Shown here one piece after another: positions 59,816-64,000 of a stretch of 64,000 nucleotides of DNA. Origin of the DNA: Tubulanus polymorphus (Eukaryota; Nemertea; Palaeonemertea; Tubulaniformes; Tubulanidae); NCBI RefSeq assembly GCF_964204645.1, contig NC_134031.1, positions 16,923,307-16,987,306 on the forward strand. The letters are read 5' to 3'. Below the pieces are notes generated by a model. It had not been told where the DNA came from. It made no database searches and saw nothing but the letters and a program-made list of their open reading frames with translations. Positions within the stretch are counted from its first letter, which is position 1, and each line of letters begins with the position of its first letter. The translations under genes were made by a program, and so were the position numbers.

Positions 59816-61524
59816 ACAGGGGGAGGATCATTTTCAACTAAACTTTTTTCTATAAGCTCGATATTTACAACTGAACCGTATTTCCTAACTCAAATTCTAA
59901 CTGTTAACCGCGTAACCGTCTCCATCAAATGACAACGTCGAAGAACGAGAAAAGTATCTCAGGTATATCGCACACAGGAAGAGGTGTATAATCTCCAGCT
60001 TACTCAAAGCAAAAAAAAAAAACCAGAGTTATTGTGTGGCTTAAAAGAAAGTTTATGCAGGTAAGAAGCTTTAGATGCAGACACTGCGAACGCTTACAAC
60101 AACTTATAATAACATCATCTGATGATACAAGAGCTACGGTGATTCCCTACCCCTCCCCCCCCCCCCCGACGAAAAACCCGATGCCTCTGCGGGCTCGAAA
60201 TATAAGTCGATAAATTTGTTGGGAACAATCGAACTCCGCGTTTGTGAAACATTAATCTCAACTCGATCAACGCTTTAACGAGCGAGAGCCGGGCGTTCGT
60301 TCGCGCCAGAGTCGGTTCGCGCGAATCGGTCGGAAAGCTTTGATCCATCTATCAACGCAGTGTTCGTATATCCGCTGGGAAATCAAAGCGGCCCCCCGGT
60401 TGCCGTCGGTGATGACGACGAGACGCGTGTATTCAAATTTCAATTGTTGAAATTGAAGTTCGAAACGGAATCGAACGAACTCATAAACCGAGACAGCTGG
60501 CAATCGACGGCTACCGGACGGAGACCCTCGACATGGCGACTAACTACGATATGGATTCTACCAGTTACGCATAACCGGATATGGTCTATCATTATAGGAC
60601 CACTTTTAATCCAACAACTCAGAACATTTTCACCTTCTCAACGCGAATTCTCGGATATAGCATCCATTATTGCTAGTTAGTTAGTCCATTCTAACTTGGT
60701 CAGTACCTTCAACGGACCAAATCAATGCAGCGCGCTCACACATGTTTTTAATCAGATGTCATGACTTCGTCCGGCTTGATGCAACAATGCGATAGCTGGG
60801 CATGCAAAGCCTCTACTCACACACAGAGAAATAGTCAGTTACAAAATTCATTCCATGTTAGAATGAATCAATTAAGACCGACAAAAAAGGCCGGTCTAGA
60901 TCCGTTCCACCGGTCATTTTTGTCGGTCTAAATTGGTCCGTCCCAAAATGGGGCATTCTAAATAACAAAGCGTGAATGTGGCACGTGATAAATGGGATCA
61001 GTTCTTATTCAAATGAAAAAAATCTTTCCACAAATACAAAGACGAATGAGACGACGAGAAAAAAGTCGTTATCTAAGTATCGTTCGGCAAACAGTTTTCC
61101 ATTCTCAACGTTGAACATTCAGCATCATTCATAATTCATTTGCATTTTACACCGAACTCCTCTTATCAGATGCTTCATTATAGCTTATATCCAATACGCA
61201 ATTATAGCGTATGTATTCAGTTCGGCAGACGCCATTCGGACGTTTATATAATAAAAACTGACAAGCCGAAAATGGATGACAACGGACTTCATCTATCCGC
61301 GTCCCGCAGACGTAGCTGTCGAATCGATCATGTTTTTTTTTTTTCGTTTTCGATATCGCTCGGACGCGAATAAATCGGCCGTTTTAAACGATAGCCGCGT
61401 GCGCTACGACGCCGGCTCCATTAACCGCGTCGCGATCGGACGCGAACGATCACGGCGATAGCCGGTCACAATGTAACCAATTAGCGAGGATTGAAGTCGA
61501 TAGATGGACGGATAGATTCAGCCC

Positions 61525-61545
61525 GGTCGCTGCTGCTGCTGCTGC
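61525..61545. repeat. (GCT)n trinucleotide run
   Basis: Six GCT units in non-coding DNA. Confidence 0.8.
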
Positions 61546-61854
61546 TGCGTAATAGAAGATAAAGCGTCGTATGCTCAAATCGCTATTATTGCGTAGTATG
61601 GCGAGAATCACACGCGTAAATCAAATGCAACGACCGCCCCATCAAACGCGATTAATCCAGAAATCAACTCAGTCGGATTCTTGTCTATTAATACCTGGTC
61701 ACTTTCGTCAGCGGTCTAAGGCCGCAATCTTACTAGCGTTTAACAGTAAACTGCCACACGATAAATGAATTGAAAGCTAAAATTTTTTTTTTATATTAAA
61801 ATTATTTCGGGTAAAATGACTCGCCAAATAAGCGACTTGCCATACTAAAATGAC

Positions 61855-62128
61855 GTGCCATGAATTTCGCCCATGTCAGATTAGGCCACGCCTGTTTTAT
61901 CCGGGCCAAATTTGCCCTGATCGAAAATATCGGACGAAGACCGAGCCAAATTTTAGCATGGGGCATTTGAATTGCAACTGGTTCCGGAAGTGTCTCACTT
62001 TGTGCTTTGTTTAAGCATTGTCTAGTATCGAGTGAGTGCGCTCTCTTATCAGGCGCCGACCAAATTTGACTCAGTTCTGATCTGGCCCGATTTGACCTGG
62101 GCCTAATCATCTCGGCGCGATCGCGGAT
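61855..62128. mobile_element. MITE family B, copy 9
   Basis: Interior TTTGTTTAAGCATTGTCTAG, TATCGAGTGAGTGCGCTC and GATCTGGCCCGATTTG; right end ATCTCGGCGCGATCGCGGATT. Left end decayed. Confidence 0.7.
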
Positions 62129-62339
62129 TAACGGGAAGTGCCCATCCTCTTTACGTAGAGCGAGACTCGACTTTTTAAGAATACAGATTAGTTCGGATAA
62201 GTCATCGCGATTTTTTAGTCTCAATTTGCGCGTCGTTCGTTAAGTCGCCCACGTCGTCATGATCATCGTCGCGACTTCGTCTTAGAATAATCGCCAGGCT
62301 CGTCACGATGATGTTAATCGGATTAAGTAGAATTCTAGT

Positions 62340-62388
62340 GAAAACATAATCGCGTGCAGGATAAACATAATCGCGTGCAGGATAAACA
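62340..62388. repeat. 20-bp direct duplication
   Basis: AACATAATCGCGTGCAGGAT occurs twice in tandem, followed by a partial third (AAACATGTCGC). Confidence 0.85.
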
Positions 62389-62589
62389 TGTCGCTATTGT
62401 TGGCTCGATAAACATGTACATATGACGACGACGAAACCACCGGTAAACGTCAATACACGCGCGTGGTGACAGAAGCCGAACGAGTCGACTCATATAAACT
62501 GAAATTTACGAAAATGATCAACTCTCACCTTTTGTTTGCTCGCGTGATAGCAGCCTTGCTTGGCCCGCACAGAAAGCTACTTTTCTCCC

Positions 62590-62702
62590 TCTTTTTATAA
62601 TTGTGCTTGTTTAAAAATTATGAATTTTAATGTTAGTTTTTCTCTCTTAATCTCTGTACATAGCCGGTCATGTTTTCCGTGAATTAGATTTGAACTTGAA
62701 CG
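62590..62702 (+). mobile_element. Possible LINE 3' end
   Basis: Tail ends GAATTAGATTTGAACTTGAAC after ATTTTAATGTTAGTTTTTCT and CTGTACATAGCCGG. The TTGAA-rich end resembles CR1/L2-type LINE tails; no coding remnant, so this is tentative. Confidence 0.3.
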
Positions 62703-63154
62703 TGAGTGTCTACTTTGCGTCTTCGGACCACGGACCGCCACAGACCACCGCGGGGAAACGCCGTCGACAGACGGACTAATGAATATGAATTGATCGCCCC
62801 GATAAACGATCGCTGCAAGATTGCGATTCTTTTCCGCGAGATAATGGCCGAGATTAGTCAGTGGTCAGAAACCCTGTAGACGGGATTGAACGAGGATTTA
62901 TGCCCGTACAGTTTAGCGGATACGTAATTACCCGATGCCAATCAATGTTACGAAGAAAACTATTTTTCGTTCCATGCAATAAAACTTGTCCGTTTTTGTT
63001 CTTGATAAACTGCGGGCGCTGGTCTGAAACTGCCAACGCAAATCGAGGCGAATTCAAATATGTGAAGGGTTATCTGTGAACTAAAACCTTCTGATGGCAT
63101 TTTTTAAAATCAGCCTCGGCTTCATCGCTGACCATTTCAGCCGTGGTTAGATGA

Positions 63155-63472
63155 ATCGCGATCATAAGCCAACAATTTAGCTCCGGTCAACTGGCCATGA
63201 CCCGACTCAAGTTAAACTTTGCCCGTGCCTAATTAAGGAGCAAGTTCACACATTAATCACTTAAAAATTAAACATATTTGATCATAATGATGCTGTGGCA
63301 AGTGAGGTTGAGTCACTTCCAGAACCATGGAATAATTCAACCTCTGTGCTAAAATTTGGCACAGGCCTTGTCCGTATTAGCATGTTGGGCCAAATCTATC
63401 AAACAGGCACAGACCCATTTGGCACCGGTGTGAACCGTTGGCCCGGTTCAAAACGCTCGTGTCTATAATCTG
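63155..63472. mobile_element. MITE family B, copy 10 (diverged)
   Basis: GTCAACTGGCCATGACCCGA, CTAATTAAGGAGCAAGTTCACAC, GTCACTTCCAGAACCATGG, then GGCACCGGTGTGAACCGTTG and CCCGGTTCAAAACGCTCGTG. Both ends have drifted from AGCCGCGATC. Confidence 0.55.
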
Positions 63473-64000
63473 TAACAACGAGATGCTTACATCAAAGCAT
63501 CCGAGAGAACTTTGGCCTCTTGAAAAATCTAATTTAGGTTCGATAATTAACGTAATAAAGCATCGCCGCCGAGCGGAGTTTCATCATCGGCAACCTGCTC
63601 GTCAATCGGCAAACAAACGACAAACGTTTAATTGGCAACCTTCGTCGTCGTCGTCGTCTCTCGTCAAAGACGAGGCAGGAAAAAGACCGCCGGATAATTA
63701 ATCAAATGAATACCGCGAGACGCAGCGGCAAAACCGGTACCCGTTGTCGTCGATATAAACGAAAAGAGATCAAACGCGCGTCTGCCCGAAAATACGCGGC
63801 GATTTCGCCGGATTTTCAGAAACATTCGGGCGGTTTACTGCCTGATTGATTGCGATCGCGACGACCTCTTGATACGTCATCTCTCGCGTTTTCTCGCTGC
63901 TATCGTCGACGGGCGAACGGAAATTTAATTAACAACAAAGAGAACTGGATTACACATGAGACACGTGTGTGACGTGTTGCATTAGAAACTTGTAGCGTTG

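Larger units (their letters stand above)
51538..64000. other. Upstream NOS1AP intron or 5' region, no exon found
   Basis: I looked on the minus strand for the expected start (MPSKTKYNLVDDG-like, ending FEAK before a donor) and did not find it. The region holds family A, B and C elements, (CT)n at 54621-54643, a duplicated 20-mer at 55925-55963, and CpG-richer patches at 60285-60540, 61360-61450 and 63550-63900 that could be regulatory or alternative first exons. Confidence 0.5.

Noticed and set aside
60360..60680. 106-codon plus-strand frame in a CpG-richer patch
   Set aside because: No domain; the patch may be regulatory but the frame shows no coding evidence.
62521..62580. Possible NOS1AP first exon (minus strand, ending AAACAAAAG before gtgaga)
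   Set aside because: The donor is acceptable, but the translation does not resemble the conserved NOS1AP N terminus in any frame.

Overview
This is a eukaryotic, animal-type genomic window: genes are split by GT-AG introns, have AATAAA polyadenylation signals, and sit in AT-rich DNA full of small dispersed repeats. Gene content fits a bilaterian invertebrate. The structure of one neuropeptide precursor and the repeat content (Penelope-like ends, tRNA-derived SINE, several MITE families) suggest, without proving, a lophotrochozoan such as a mollusc, annelid or brachiopod. No bacterial, viral or CRISPR features were seen.

Layout. Positions 1-1.6 kb hold the 3' part of a plus-strand gene for an acidic coiled-coil protein that I cannot name. 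From 1.6 to 14.2 kb is gene-poor DNA with a near-perfect 98-nt inverted repeat, three Penelope-like ends with hammerhead-like cores, and other repeats. Positions 14.3-15.1 kb hold a three-exon secreted neuropeptide precursor (122 aa) with one C-terminal amidated peptide ending LRF-NH2, possibly of the CRF/DH44/ELH type. Positions 16.4-18.6 kb hold a complete seven-exon STEEP1 (CXorf56) orthologue, with one GC-AG intron. Converging on it from the minus strand is a NOS1AP (CAPON) orthologue: nine coding exons from 51.5 kb down to 19.9 kb, covering almost the whole PTB domain, the conserved coiled-coil and a long serine/asparagine-rich tail. Its first coding exon (about 35 residues in vertebrates) was not found and is probably beyond 64 kb.

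The right two thirds of the window (28-64 kb) are two long NOS1AP introns. They hold at least nine of the ten copies of a MITE with AGCCGCGATC ends, five piggyBac-like MITEs with TTAA-CCCTTTCAGTGC ends, most copies of a MITE with GACGCAGGGAAACA arms, tRNA-derived SINEs, LINE tails and minisatellites. I found no convincing nested protein gene there.

The three recognised genes belong to unrelated pathways (innate-immunity trafficking, PTB adaptor signalling, peptide hormone) and show no sign of functional clustering.
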